Source: Lonepinella sp042485795
GTDB taxonomy: Bacteria > Pseudomonadota > Gammaproteobacteria > Enterobacterales > Pasteurellaceae
Direction: 5' to 3'
NCBI RefSeq assembly: GCF_042485795.1
Contig: NZ_CP169368.1
Coordinates: forward strand, 930,001 to 994,000
Length of the DNA stretch: 64,000 nucleotides
Made by a program: the position numbers and the translations under genes. Below, one piece after another: positions 43,139 through 52,524 of this stretch (positions are counted from its first letter, which is position 1; every line of letters starts with the position of its first letter). The notes beneath the pieces are model-generated. The model had not been told where the DNA came from. It worked only from the letters and a program-made list of their open reading frames with translations, and searched no databases.

Positions 43139-43155
43139 TACTGGTCGAACAAATC
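43139..43155. promoter_or_regulatory. Candidate FadR-type site upstream of fabB
   Basis: TACTGGTCGAACAA resembles the FadR operator core (CTGGTC followed by GA/AC). In E. coli fabB is activated by FadR from an upstream site. A possible promoter TTGAAA (43165-43170), 17 bp, TAAGTT (43188-43193) lies just downstream, and another -10, TATAAT, at 43119-43124. Pattern-based only. Confidence 0.35.
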
Positions 43156-43236
43156 AATTTCTACTTGAAATATTTTTATTTCGTAGTAAGTTAGCCAAAA
43201 TTTTAACAAATTTTCACTCATAAGGAAAAATAAGCA

Positions 43237-44457
43237 ATGAGAAGAGCGGTTATCACTGGGTTCGGTATTATTTCTAGTATTGGTAATAATAAAGAAGAAG
43301 TATTAGCTTCATTAAAAGCAGGTAAATCAGGTATTGAATTTGTGCCAGAATTTGCTGAGATAGGAATGCGTAGCCAAGTGGCTGGCACCATTAAATTAAA
43401 TCCAGCGGAATTGATTGACCGTAAAATTTATCGTTTTATGGGAGATGCCGCCGCTTATGCTTATCTTTCTATGAAAGAAGCGATTGAAGATTCTGGTTTA
43501 GCGGAAGATCAGGTGTCCAATGATCGTACTGGTTTAGTGATTGGTGCGGGTACTGGATCAGCTCATAGTCAGTTAGTTGCTTGTGATGCGGTGAGAGGTC
43601 CTCGCGGTGTAAAAGCGGCTGGTCCTTATGCGGTGACTAAAACCATGGCATCAAGTGTATCTGCTTGTTTGGCAACACCTTATAAAATTCGTGGCGTGAA
43701 CTATTCTATTAGTTCAGCTTGTGCGACTTCTGCACATTGTATTGGTCATGCTTGGGAATTAATTCAGTTAGGCAAACAAGATGTTGTTTTTGCTGGTGGG
43801 GCAGAAGAATTATCTTGGGAATGTGCGGCAGAATTTGATGCAATGGGTGCAGTTTCTACAAAATATAATGAAACACCGACTAAAGCCTCTCGTGCTTATG
43901 ATGCGAACCGTGATGGGTTTGTGATCGCAGGTGGCGGTGCCGTTGTGGTGGTGGAAGAATTAGAACATGCGTTAGCTCGTGGTGCAAAAATTTATGCAGA
44001 AATCGTAGGTTATGGTGCAACTTCTGATGGCTATGATATGGTGGCTCCAAGCGGTGAGGGTGCTGAACGTTGTATGAAACAAGCCTTAGCAAGCGTGGAT
44101 ACGCCAGTGGATTATATCAATGTACATGGCACTTCAACACCAGTAGGTGATGTAAAAGAGTTAGGGGCAATTCGTAATGTATTTGGCGAACAAAAACCTG
44201 CTATTTCAGCCACTAAGTCAATGACAGGTCACTCATTAGGAGCAGCAGGGGCTCACGAAGCAATTTATACGCTATTAATGTTACATAACGATTTTATAGC
44301 ACCAAGCATTAATATTGAAACCCTTGATGAACAAGCGGAAGGATTGAATATCGTGACAGAAACCAAAGAGCATGCAGGCTTACAAACTGTGATGTCAAAT
44401 AGCTTTGGTTTTGGTGGCACCAATGCAACTTTAGTGTTTAAGCGTTATACTAAATAA
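43237..44457 (+). CDS. fabB: 3-oxoacyl-ACP synthase I
   Basis: Beta-ketoacyl-ACP synthase I, which elongates acyl-ACP by condensation with malonyl-ACP and is required for unsaturated fatty acid synthesis. 406 residues with catalytic Cys162 (SISSACATSAHC), and the two His in VHGTSTPVGD and TKSMTGHSLGAAGAHE. FGFGGTNATLVF lies at the C-terminus. It is followed by a strong terminator and is probably monocistronic. Confidence 0.97.
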   Translation: MRRAVITGFGIISSIGNNKEEVLASLKAGKSGIEFVPEFAEIGMRSQVAGTIKLNPAELIDRKIYRFMGDAAAYAYLSMKEAIEDSGLAEDQVSNDRTGLVIGAGTGSAHSQLVACDAVRGPRGVKAAGPYAVTKTMASSVSACLATPYKIRGVNYSISSACATSAHCIGHAWELIQLGKQDVVFAGGAEELSWECAAEFDAMGAVSTKYNETPTKASRAYDANRDGFVIAGGGAVVVVEELEHALARGAKIYAEIVGYGATSDGYDMVAPSGEGAERCMKQALASVDTPVDYINVHGTSTPVGDVKELGAIRNVFGEQKPAISATKSMTGHSLGAAGAHEAIYTLLMLHNDFIAPSINIETLDEQAEGLNIVTETKEHAGLQTVMSNSFGFGGTNATLVFKRYTK

Positions 44458-44477
44458 TAGAACCTAGATTGTTTAGA

Positions 44478-44518
44478 AAATAGTTGCTATTCATCATAAG
44501 ACTAGCAACTATTTTTTT
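44478..44518 (+). terminator. Rho-independent terminator after fabB
   Basis: AAATAGTTGCT (44478-44488) and AGCAACTATTT (44504-44514), perfect 11-bp stem, followed by a T-run to 44518. Confidence 0.9.
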
Positions 44519-44592
44519 ATGATGGCGAAAAACGTGAAACAATGGTATGTTAAAGGCATATTTTGATTATTTAAATGAATTTAGGAGATAAG

Positions 44593-46869
44593 ATGGAACT
44601 ACAGAGTATTATAAAACAAAACCACTTAGGATTATTATTTCAACAAGGATTATTTGGGGTAGAAAAAGAAAGTCAGCGAGCCTATGGTGATGGTTCAGTG
44701 GCGACAACAGCACACCCAAAAGCCTTTGGTAGCAGAGCCTATCACCCTTATATTCAAACGGATTTTGCCGAAAGTCAGTTAGAATTAATTACTCTACCCA
44801 ATAAAAAATTAGAAGACTGTTTACGTTGGTTATCCGCCATTCATGAAGTGGTACTACGTACACTTCCCGAGGATGAATATATTTTCCCGATGAGTATGCC
44901 AGCGGGATTGCCACCGGCGGATCAAATTCAAGTGGCTCAATTAGAAAACCCTGAAGATGTGGCTTATCGTGAACATTTGGTGAAGTCTTATGGCAAGAAC
45001 AAGCAAATGGTGAGCGGAATTCATTATAATTTTCAGTTTGATCCCGAATTAGTCAAAGCCTTGTTTAATGCTCAAAACGAAATCAAAAGTGCGGTGGAAT
45101 TTCAGAATAATTTATATTTGAAAATTGCTAAAAACTTTTTACGTTATCAATGGGTGCTATTGTATTTGTTATCTGCTAGTCCGATGGTGGACGATGATTA
45201 TTTTAAAAATGGTGTACCACAAGATTTAAGCCCAATGGTGAGAAGTTTACGTTCCAGCAAATATGGTTATGTCAATGATCCTGATGTGATCGTTTCTTTC
45301 GATAACCTAAATGCTTATGTAGAAAGCCTTGAGCATTGGGTTAATTCAGGCAAATTAATCGCCGAAAAAGAATTTTATTCTAATGTGCGTTTGAAAGGTT
45401 CAAAAAAAGCCCGTGATTTTTTACAAACAGGGATTCAATATTTAGAGTTTCGTTTGTTTGATTTAAATCCGTTCGAACCTTACGGTATTAGCCTAAATGA
45501 CGCAAAATTTATTCATTATTTTATTTTATTAATGGCATGGCTTGATGAAACGGCAACGCAAGAAGATGTGGAGCTAGGTCAACAACGTTTAGGTGAAGTT
45601 GCATTAGAAGATCCATTTTCCGTAACAGCTTATTCGGAAGAGGGGGAACTGTTGTTGTTCGCCTTGCTTGATATGTTAAAGGATATTGGAGCGGAGCAAA
45701 CTGCGGTGAAAATTGTACAAGAAAAGATTATGCAATTTTCTCAACCGAATAACACCCTTTGTGCAAGGTTAGTCAATGAAATTGTCAAAGCAGGGGGCTA
45801 TCAACAGCTCGGGGCGAAATTAGCTAAACAATATAAGGCTCAAGCCTTTGAGCGTTTTTATGCGTTGTCTGCTTTTGATAATATGGAATTATCCACCCAA
45901 GCCTTGTTATTTGATCTCATTCAAAAGGGCATTAAAACAGAAATTTTAGATGAAAACGATCAGTTCTTGTGTTTGCAACATGGTGATCATATTGAATACG
46001 TGAAAAACGGCAATATGACTAGCCACGACAGCTATATTTCGCCATTGATTATGGAAAATAAAGTAGTCACTAAAAAAGTGTTGGCGAAAGCAGGCTTTAA
46101 TGTGCCGCAAAGTCTTGAGTTTACTAGTATTGAGCAAGCCGTGGCAAGTTATCCATTATTTGAACATCGGGCAGTAGTGATTAAGCCAAAATCCACCAAT
46201 TATGGTTTAGGCATTACCATTTTCCAACAGGGCGTACAAAATCCCGATGATTTTGCCAAAGCGGTGGAAATTGCGTTTCGTGAAGATCAAGAAATTATGG
46301 TAGAAGATTACCTGAAAGGCACGGAATACCGTTTCTTTGTATTAGGTGATGAAACCCTTGCCGTGTTATTACGTGTGCCTGCTAATGTAGTGGGTGACGG
46401 TGAACGTACCATAGCCGAGCTTGTCGCTCACAAAAATAATCACCCTTTACGTGGTGACGGTAGCCGTACACCATTAAAACGCCTTAGCTTGGGTGAAATT
46501 GAACAGTTACAATTAAAAGAGCAAGGTATGGATATTTTCAACACGCCAGCTAAAGATCAGATCGTGCAGTTGCGAGCTAATTCTAATATCAGCACTGGCG
46601 GTGATAGCATTGATATGACAGACGATATGCACCCGAGTTATAAAGCCTTAGCGGTAGGTATTGCCAAAGCCATGGGAGCAGCAGTTTGTGGGGTGGATTT
46701 GATTATCCCTGATTTAACCAAACCTGCCGAACCGACTTTGCAATCTTGGGGCGTGATTGAAGCAAATTTCAATCCGATGATGATGATGCACATTTTCCCT
46801 TATCAAGGAAAATCCAGACGTTTGACCTTAGATGTGATTAAAATGCTGTTTCCAGAGTTGAAAATCTAG
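44593..46869 (+). CDS. gshF: Bifunctional glutamate-cysteine ligase/glutathione synthetase
   Basis: Fused enzyme (GshAB/GshF) making glutathione from glutamate, cysteine and glycine in two ATP-dependent steps. The N-terminal half is a GshA-type ligase (LFGVEKESQRAYGDG, VSGIHYNFQF, YLEFRLFDLNPFEPYG); the C-terminal half is an ATP-grasp domain (RAVVIKPKSTNYGLGITIF, VEDYLKGTEYRFFVLGD, WGVIEANFNPMMMMHIFPY). ATG 44593 is preferred to 44575 because TAGGAGATAAG precedes it. The fused form is known in Pasteurella and relatives and lacking in H. influenzae, as far as I recall. Confidence 0.95.
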   Translation: MELQSIIKQNHLGLLFQQGLFGVEKESQRAYGDGSVATTAHPKAFGSRAYHPYIQTDFAESQLELITLPNKKLEDCLRWLSAIHEVVLRTLPEDEYIFPMSMPAGLPPADQIQVAQLENPEDVAYREHLVKSYGKNKQMVSGIHYNFQFDPELVKALFNAQNEIKSAVEFQNNLYLKIAKNFLRYQWVLLYLLSASPMVDDDYFKNGVPQDLSPMVRSLRSSKYGYVNDPDVIVSFDNLNAYVESLEHWVNSGKLIAEKEFYSNVRLKGSKKARDFLQTGIQYLEFRLFDLNPFEPYGISLNDAKFIHYFILLMAWLDETATQEDVELGQQRLGEVALEDPFSVTAYSEEGELLLFALLDMLKDIGAEQTAVKIVQEKIMQFSQPNNTLCARLVNEIVKAGGYQQLGAKLAKQYKAQAFERFYALSAFDNMELSTQALLFDLIQKGIKTEILDENDQFLCLQHGDHIEYVKNGNMTSHDSYISPLIMENKVVTKKVLAKAGFNVPQSLEFTSIEQAVASYPLFEHRAVVIKPKSTNYGLGITIFQQGVQNPDDFAKAVEIAFREDQEIMVEDYLKGTEYRFFVLGDETLAVLLRVPANVVGDGERTIAELVAHKNNHPLRGDGSRTPLKRLSLGEIEQLQLKEQGMDIFNTPAKDQIVQLRANSNISTGGDSIDMTDDMHPSYKALAVGIAKAMGAAVCGVDLIIPDLTKPAEPTLQSWGVIEANFNPMMMMHIFPYQGKSRRLTLDVIKMLFPELKI

Positions 46870-46888
46870 CATTAACGCCATAATCTTG

Positions 46889-46917
46889 ATAGGATCTAGT
46901 TCACTAGATCCTATTTT
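46889..46917 (+). terminator. Rho-independent terminator after gshF
   Basis: ATAGGATCTAG (46889-46899) and CTAGATCCTAT (46904-46914), perfect 11-bp stem, loop TTCA, then a short T-run. Confidence 0.9.
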
Positions 46918-46928
46918 TATATAAAACC

Positions 46929-48020
46929 ATGACCGAAAAATTAACCCAACAATTCACCCTCGCCCCAACGGATAACGCCCGTTTGCAATCCCTTTGTGGT
47001 GCTTTTGATGATCATTTAAAGCTGATTGAAAAAGAATTTAATCTTTCTATTGCTCGCCGTGATTTTGATTTTACCATTCAATCCAATGATCAACAGGCAA
47101 AACCGCATCACGCCCATTTATTGCAAAGTGCGGTGCGATTAATTCAACATTTATATGTAGAAACCGCACCGATTAAAGGCAAAATTAAAGAGTTAGATTT
47201 GGAAGATGTCCATCTTGCGATTCAAGAAAGCCGAATGTTAGCACAAGTTGATCCTGATGAACGTGCAGAAAGTAAGGTATATGCCACCACGATCAAAACC
47301 AAACGAGGCTTAATTAAACCGCGTGGTAAAAATCAGATTGAGTATTTGCATCATATTTTGACCCATGATATTAGTTTTGGCATTGGACCTGCAGGCACAG
47401 GGAAAACCTTTTTAGCTGTAGCAGCTGCGGTGGAAGCCCTTGAACGACAAGAAATTCGCCGTATTTTACTGACCCGTCCAGCCGTAGAAGCAGGCGAAAA
47501 ATTGGGCTTTTTACCAGGGGATTTGGGTTCAAAGATTGAACCCTATTTACGTCCGCTTTATGATGCCTTATACGAAATGCTTGGTTTTGAGCGAGTGGAA
47601 AAACTCATGGAACGCAATGTAATAGAAATTGCTCCGCTGGCTTATATGCGTGGTCGCACCTTGAACGATAGTTTTATTATTTTAGACGAAAGTCAAAATA
47701 CTACCGTTGAACAAATGAAAATGTTTTTAACTCGGATCGGCTTTAATTCCAAAGCCGTGATTACAGGCGATGTGACCCAAGTGGATTTGCCACGTTCGCA
47801 AAAATCAGGCTTAAAACATGCGATTGAAGTGTTATCAGACGTGGCTGAATTGAGTTTTAACTATTTTGATAGTCAAGATATTGTGCGACACCCAGTGGTA
47901 GCGAAAGTAGTGCAAGCCTATGAAAAATGGGAAGCGGAAGATGAAATTCGTAAGCAAAAAATAGCGGAACAAAAACGCTTGGAACGTGAACGATTAACAG
48001 CGAGTGCAGAAAATGAATAA
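46929..48020 (+). CDS. ybeZ: PhoH-family ATPase (YbeZ)
   Basis: PhoH-like P-loop ATPase, linked to RNase YbeY in RNA metabolism. 363 residues; an N-terminal KH-like part, then Walker A GPAGTGKTFLAVAAA, LTRPAVEAGEKLGFLPGDL, and Walker B SFIILDESQNTTVEQMK, ending in a charged coiled tail. It overlaps ybeY by 17 bp, the conserved ybeZ-ybeY pairing. Confidence 0.94.
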   Translation: MTEKLTQQFTLAPTDNARLQSLCGAFDDHLKLIEKEFNLSIARRDFDFTIQSNDQQAKPHHAHLLQSAVRLIQHLYVETAPIKGKIKELDLEDVHLAIQESRMLAQVDPDERAESKVYATTIKTKRGLIKPRGKNQIEYLHHILTHDISFGIGPAGTGKTFLAVAAAVEALERQEIRRILLTRPAVEAGEKLGFLPGDLGSKIEPYLRPLYDALYEMLGFERVEKLMERNVIEIAPLAYMRGRTLNDSFIILDESQNTTVEQMKMFLTRIGFNSKAVITGDVTQVDLPRSQKSGLKHAIEVLSDVAELSFNYFDSQDIVRHPVVAKVVQAYEKWEAEDEIRKQKIAEQKRLERERLTASAENE

Positions 48021-48480
48021 TGTGATTGTTGATTTACAAATTGCCACCGAAAACCAACAAAATTTACCTACATTAACACAATTTAGCCACTGGGCAACGC
48101 AAGCAGTGCGAGCCGAAAGCCTTGAGCCAGAAATGACAATTCGTATTGTCGATGAAGCGGAAAGTCACGAGCTAAATTTGCGTTATCGTGGCAAAGATCG
48201 TCCGACCAATGTGTTGTCCTTTCCTTTTGAATGTCCTGATGAAGTGGAATTGCCGTTATTAGGTGATCTGGTGATTTGTCGTCAAGTGGTGGAAAAAGAA
48301 GCAACAGACCAAGGCAAGCCCTTAATTGCTCATTGGGCTCACATGGTGGTACATGGCAGTTTACATTTGTTGGGCTATGATCATATTGAAGAAGATGAAG
48401 CCGAGGAAATGGAAAGCCTAGAAACGGAAATTATGCTCGGACTAGGTTTTGAAGATCCTTATTCTTATGATGAAGAATAA
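48004..48480 (+). CDS. ybeY: Endoribonuclease YbeY (rRNA maturation)
   Basis: Zinc-dependent single-strand endoribonuclease that acts in 16S rRNA 3' maturation and ribosome quality control. 158 residues with the metal site HGSLHLLGYDH and the core RYRGKDRPTNVLSFPFE. An in-frame ATG at 48013 is a possible alternative, since the first ATG lies inside ybeZ. Its last base begins the next ATG. Confidence 0.95.
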   Translation: MQKMNNVIVDLQIATENQQNLPTLTQFSHWATQAVRAESLEPEMTIRIVDEAESHELNLRYRGKDRPTNVLSFPFECPDEVELPLLGDLVICRQVVEKEATDQGKPLIAHWAHMVVHGSLHLLGYDHIEEDEAEEMESLETEIMLGLGFEDPYSYDEE

Positions 48481-50372
48481 TGTGTGAACGCCAGTTAATT
48501 CCTTATTTTGACAAAGAAGAACCGCTTTTCCTATTCCAAAACCGTAGGGGTGGACAGATGTGTCCGCCCGAAAACGTACCATTAATATTAAACTCACAAA
48601 ATTTTGCCAAAGCCAAAAATCTGCTCGGACAAGAATTTTCTGCGATTTTATTTGATGCCAGAACAACGCTAAATTTAGATGCACTCGCCATTGCGATTGG
48701 TACTTTGCAAGCAGGTGGTACGCTCGTTTTATGGTTAAATCCCAATCAGCATATTGATTTAGATAGTCGCCGCTGGTCTGGGGTGGCAAATGGTATCATT
48801 ACGCCAAATTTTAATCGTCATTTTCAGCGTTTATTGCAACCGTTTTTAAGTTATTTGCCGTTTTTCTCGGGTGAATACCAAGATCCACTTCAATATCAGA
48901 AGCTGAAACCCACATCAGAACAACAAAATATCATTCAACAAATTCTACATTCATCCGCCGATATAGCCATTCTCACCGCCAAACGAGGTCGGGGAAAATC
49001 TGTGTTATTAGGTATGTTAGCTAATCAACTCAACACTCAGAAATGTTGGCAAAAATGTTGGCTCACCGCCCCGAATAAAAGTGCGGTGCAAACGTTGCAA
49101 GATTTTGCTGAACAACCGATTGATTTTATTGCCCCTGATGAATTAACTCAACAAATTCAACAAGATCCGACACAGTTTAAGCAAGATTGGTTGTTGATTG
49201 ATGAAGCGGCAATGTTGCCGTTACCCATATTAAACCAATTTATCCGTACCTTTAAACGTATTGTTATTAGCACCACCATTCATAGCTACGAGGGTACGGG
49301 ACGGGGATTTTTACTCAAATTCTTAACCAATTTACCCCGCACTTTTCAACAGTTTGAATTAACCGAACCTTTACGTTGGGCAAAGAACGATAAATTAGAA
49401 GTTTTTATTGATGAATTATTGTTATTGGAAGCCGAAGACCGCCTTGTGCAACCCGATTACGATCCGCAAACTGCGGTGCAAATTCGTCAAGTTTCACAAC
49501 AAACCATCGTAGCAAAAATAAATGATTTTTATGGTTTATTGACGTTAGCCCATTATCGCACCAGTCCCCTTGATTTACGCCGTTTATTCGATGCTCCGCA
49601 ACAACGATTTTATCTTGCAGAAAGTGGTTCGTTTTTATTTGGGGGCGTGTGGTTAATGGAAGAGGGTGGCTTGACATCACTGGATTTAATCGAAAAAATC
49701 TGTCGGGGGGAACGCCGTCCACAAGGTAACTTGGTGGCTCAAGCGTTAGCTTTTCAAGGGAATTTACCACAGGCTTGTGCCTTAAAATCTTTGCGGATTT
49801 CTCGTATTGCCGTACAACCTAACTGGCAAAACCATGGATTAGGGCAAAAGTTAATCAACACCTTAATTCAACAAGCCGAGGTGGATTTTCTTTCTGTTAG
49901 CTTTGGCTATACCGCAGAATTGTATGCGTTTTGGCAAAAGTGCGGTTTTATTTTAGTGCAAATCAGTGAGTATCAAGAAGCCAGCAGCGGTTGTTATTCT
50001 GTTATTATGCTCTGCCCAATTTCAATAGCAGGGGAAAAATTGGTGGCACAAGCACAACGCCATTTTCAGCGTAATTTTCCATTTTCTTTTCATCCGCTAA
50101 AAGCACAATTTCCCTTTCCGTTAGATTGGCAACTCACTGATGAAGATTTTCAGATTTTGCAAAACTTTGCGTTTTTTCACCGCACTTTATTTGCAAGCAT
50201 TGGAGCAATTCGGCGTTTAATGGCAAAGTCAGATATGCTGCAATGTTGCCCATTATTAACTGCCTATTGCCAACAACAAAAAATTGATACAAAATCTGTG
50301 GGTGGTAAAAAAAATTGGTTAAAACAATGTCGTTTGGAAGTGCAAATTCAAATAGTAAGGAGTAAAAAATGA
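48480..50372 (+). CDS. tmcA: tRNA(Met) cytidine acetyltransferase
   Basis: Acetylates C34 of elongator tRNA-Met with acetyl-CoA and ATP. 630 residues: an N-terminal TmcA domain, a helicase-like module with P-loop TAKRGRGKSVLLG and Walker B WLLIDEAAMLPLP, and a GNAT domain (LRISRIAVQPNWQNHGLGQKL, SFGYTAELYAFWQKCGF). The start shares a base with the ybeY stop; the stop overlaps the small downstream gene. Its substrate gene, elongator tRNA-Met, is also in this window at 18982. Confidence 0.95.
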   Translation: MCERQLIPYFDKEEPLFLFQNRRGGQMCPPENVPLILNSQNFAKAKNLLGQEFSAILFDARTTLNLDALAIAIGTLQAGGTLVLWLNPNQHIDLDSRRWSGVANGIITPNFNRHFQRLLQPFLSYLPFFSGEYQDPLQYQKLKPTSEQQNIIQQILHSSADIAILTAKRGRGKSVLLGMLANQLNTQKCWQKCWLTAPNKSAVQTLQDFAEQPIDFIAPDELTQQIQQDPTQFKQDWLLIDEAAMLPLPILNQFIRTFKRIVISTTIHSYEGTGRGFLLKFLTNLPRTFQQFELTEPLRWAKNDKLEVFIDELLLLEAEDRLVQPDYDPQTAVQIRQVSQQTIVAKINDFYGLLTLAHYRTSPLDLRRLFDAPQQRFYLAESGSFLFGGVWLMEEGGLTSLDLIEKICRGERRPQGNLVAQALAFQGNLPQACALKSLRISRIAVQPNWQNHGLGQKLINTLIQQAEVDFLSVSFGYTAELYAFWQKCGFILVQISEYQEASSGCYSVIMLCPISIAGEKLVAQAQRHFQRNFPFSFHPLKAQFPFPLDWQLTDEDFQILQNFAFFHRTLFASIGAIRRLMAKSDMLQCCPLLTAYCQQQKIDTKSVGGKKNWLKQCRLEVQIQIVRSKK

Positions 50373-50539
50373 CCGAACAAACCAAACCAAAAAGTTGGTT
50401 GCGTAAAGTATTAGATAAATATAATCGTTTTTGCGATGAGCTTGGTGTGAATCAGGGGGCTTGTCGTGGTTGTGTGCCAGTGGTGAAATTTGACCCTGAA
50501 TCTGGAGAGAAAAATCAGAAAAAACCTAATAAAACGTGA
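50369..50539 (+). CDS. Small DUF5363-like protein
   Basis: 56-residue basic protein starting MTEQTKPKSWLRKVLDKYNR, with a conserved-looking FCDELGVNQGACRGCVPVVKFDP segment containing three Cys (one, then a CRGC pair). I associate this pattern with a small Pasteurellaceae family (DUF5363). GGAGTAAAAA precedes the ATG, and ATGA overlaps the tmcA stop, so it is translated with tmcA. Function unknown; the Cys pair could bind metal. Confidence 0.75.
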   Translation: MTEQTKPKSWLRKVLDKYNRFCDELGVNQGACRGCVPVVKFDPESGEKNQKKPNKT

Positions 50540-50640
50540 TTTACTTCACATTTTTAACTATTCATTGGCGAAAAAGTGAATTCTTCGTTTACTTTATTTT
50601 AACAACTCTCTAAAATTTCCAACTGGCTAATCGACAGAAT

Positions 50641-50667
50641 AGATAAAAATGTTGTTTATTTTTATCT
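50641..50667. terminator. Hairpin between the tmcA operon and cstA
   Basis: AGATAAAAAT (50641-50650) and ATTTTTATCT (50658-50667), perfect 10-bp stem with a 7-nt loop, then GTTTTG. It may end the ybeZ-ybeY-tmcA transcript. Just after it, TGATTAAACGTAATCA (50674-50689) is a palindrome that could be a regulator site for cstA. Confidence 0.5.
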
Positions 50668-50721
50668 GTTTTGTGATTAAACGTAATCATTATTTTTCAT
50701 TTCTTAATGAGGGTTCTCTCT

Positions 50722-52311
50722 ATGTTGTGGTTCTTTTTCTGTGTTGCTATTTTAGTAACGGGTTATTTTATTTATGGCAAGATTATTGAAAAAATCTTTG
50801 TCATCAATCCAAAACGCACTACACCAGCCTATTCAATGGGTGATGGTGTGGATTATATGCCTATGTCAAAAACCAAAATTTGGTTAATTCAATTATTGAA
50901 TATTGCAGGAACGGGTCCGATTTTTGGTCCGATTCTAGGGGCATTATATGGACCAGTCGCTATGCTTTGGATCGTGATTGGCTGTATTTTCGCAGGGGCG
51001 GTACACGATTACTTCTGCGGAATGTTAAGTATTCGTCATGGTGGTGCAACCATGCCGTATTTGGCAGGTAAATTCTTAGGTAAACCTGTGAAAGCCTTTA
51101 TTAACGTGATGGCATTGGTGCTATTGTTGTTAGTTGGTGTGGTATTTGTTGCCAGTCCAGCCCAATTATTAAGTACGATTACCTTTGATTTATTTGGCTC
51201 CAGTGCGGCAGCAATGAATTTAGGTAATCCTGAAGAAATTCATCATGCTGTGGAAGTCGCGAAAGATTTAACTGTGTGGGGAATGGACAAGCCAACAGTG
51301 ATTTCTGTTTGGACGTTTATTATCTTTGCTTACTATATCTTCGCCACCTTGCTCCCAATCGATAAAATCATTGGTCGTGTTTATCCATTGTTTGGGGCAT
51401 TGTTGTTATTTATGTCTGTTGGTATGGTTTATGGTTTGTTAAGCTCACATTTCAGTGCGACAGATCCAATTGAATTTTTCCGTACCGTAAATGCAGACGG
51501 TGAAGGTTTAACTTGGGCGAAATTTACCCAAAACTTCCAAGTGAAAGGTGATGTGCCTGTTTGGCCATTATTATTCTTAACGATCTCTTGTGGGGCATTA
51601 TCAGGTTTCCATGCCACCCAAACGCCATTAATGGCACGTTGTGCAGAAAATGAATCGGAAGGTCGTTTTATTTTCTACGGTGCAATGATTACCGAAGGTG
51701 TGATTGCCTTAGTTTGGTGTATGGTCGGATTGGCATTCTATGAAAATCCGCAAGCCTTACAAGATGCGATTTCTGCAGGTTCACCGTCTAAAGTGGTGTA
51801 TGACAGCTCGTTACATTTCTTAGGTTTTATCGGCGGTATTTTTGCAGTGTTAGGCGTAGTGGTGTTGCCAATTACTTCAGGAGATACGGCTTTCCGTGCA
51901 GCACGTTTGCAAATTGCCGAGATTTTTAAAATGGAGCAACATTCTTTAAGTAAACGTTTAATGATTGCTATTCCGTTGTTTGCCCTTGGTTTTGTGGTAT
52001 CTAAAATGGATTTCAGCGTGTTATGGCGTTATTTCACTTGGGCGAACCAAATGACAGCAATGGTGATGTTATGGACGGCGGCAGGTTATTTATATCGTTA
52101 TAATAAATTCCACTGGGTCGCTTCTATTCCTGCATGGTTTATTAGCACCGTATGTTTTACCTATTTAGCCTATAACAAAATCGGTTTCGGTTTAGATTAT
52201 GAATTATCTTGCTATATTGGTTTGGGATTAACGGCATTTTGTATTGTGTTATTCTTTACTTTACTTAAACCTTTGGGCGAGGGTGATCCAGAAGCCTTAG
52301 TGGCAGAATAA
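50722..52311 (+). CDS. cstA: CstA-family carbon starvation transporter
   Basis: Large inner-membrane protein (529 residues) of the CstA family, members of which import pyruvate or peptides under carbon limitation. Many hydrophobic helices run from MLWFFFCVAILVTGYFIYG onward; family motifs include GPIFGPILGALYGPVAMLWIV and GAVHDYFCGMLSIRHGGATM. ATG 50707 is in frame, but GAGGG at 50709-50713 suits ATG 50722. The exact substrate is not predictable from sequence. It ends at a paired uptake-signal terminator. Confidence 0.88.
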   Translation: MLWFFFCVAILVTGYFIYGKIIEKIFVINPKRTTPAYSMGDGVDYMPMSKTKIWLIQLLNIAGTGPIFGPILGALYGPVAMLWIVIGCIFAGAVHDYFCGMLSIRHGGATMPYLAGKFLGKPVKAFINVMALVLLLLVGVVFVASPAQLLSTITFDLFGSSAAAMNLGNPEEIHHAVEVAKDLTVWGMDKPTVISVWTFIIFAYYIFATLLPIDKIIGRVYPLFGALLLFMSVGMVYGLLSSHFSATDPIEFFRTVNADGEGLTWAKFTQNFQVKGDVPVWPLLFLTISCGALSGFHATQTPLMARCAENESEGRFIFYGAMITEGVIALVWCMVGLAFYENPQALQDAISAGSPSKVVYDSSLHFLGFIGGIFAVLGVVVLPITSGDTAFRAARLQIAEIFKMEQHSLSKRLMIAIPLFALGFVVSKMDFSVLWRYFTWANQMTAMVMLWTAAGYLYRYNKFHWVASIPAWFISTVCFTYLAYNKIGFGLDYELSCYIGLGLTAFCIVLFFTLLKPLGEGDPEALVAE

Positions 52312-52337
52312 TAGATCAAAAAATTGTCTAATTTTAC

Positions 52338-52374
52338 ACCGCACTTTGATTGAAAAATGAAAGTGCGGTTTTTT
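52338..52374 (+). terminator. Uptake-signal-pair terminator after cstA
   Basis: ACCGCACTTT (52338-52347) and AAAGTGCGGT (52360-52369) form a perfect 10-bp stem followed by TTTTT: two inverted uptake cores serving as a terminator. Confidence 0.88.
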
Positions 52375-52411
52375 CATTTGTAAGAAAAATACTTTTTACT
52401 GTATAAACAGC

Positions 52412-52475
52412 TTGTCAATTAAACAATCTAAGTATAGAATTAAACAAAATGTGGGAAAAAGTGGAGTTTTGTGTT
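52412..52475 (+). promoter_or_regulatory. mraZ promoter with MraZ-type 10-bp repeats
   Basis: -35 TTGTCA (52412-52417), 17-bp spacer, -10 TAGAAT (52435-52440). Downstream, GTGGG, GTGGA and GTGTT start at 52451, 52461 and 52471, an exact 10-bp period. MraZ is known to bind tandem TGGGN repeats with this spacing to repress its own operon; the last two copies here are degenerate. Confidence 0.68.
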
Positions 52476-52524
52476 GAATAATTTCTCTTATTAACCCATT
52501 TATTTAATGAAATAAGGCAAAGAT

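Noticed and set aside
50674..50689. Palindrome upstream of cstA as a CRP site
   Set aside because: TGTGA is followed by neither the N6 spacing nor a TCACA half-site, so CRP binding cannot be claimed.
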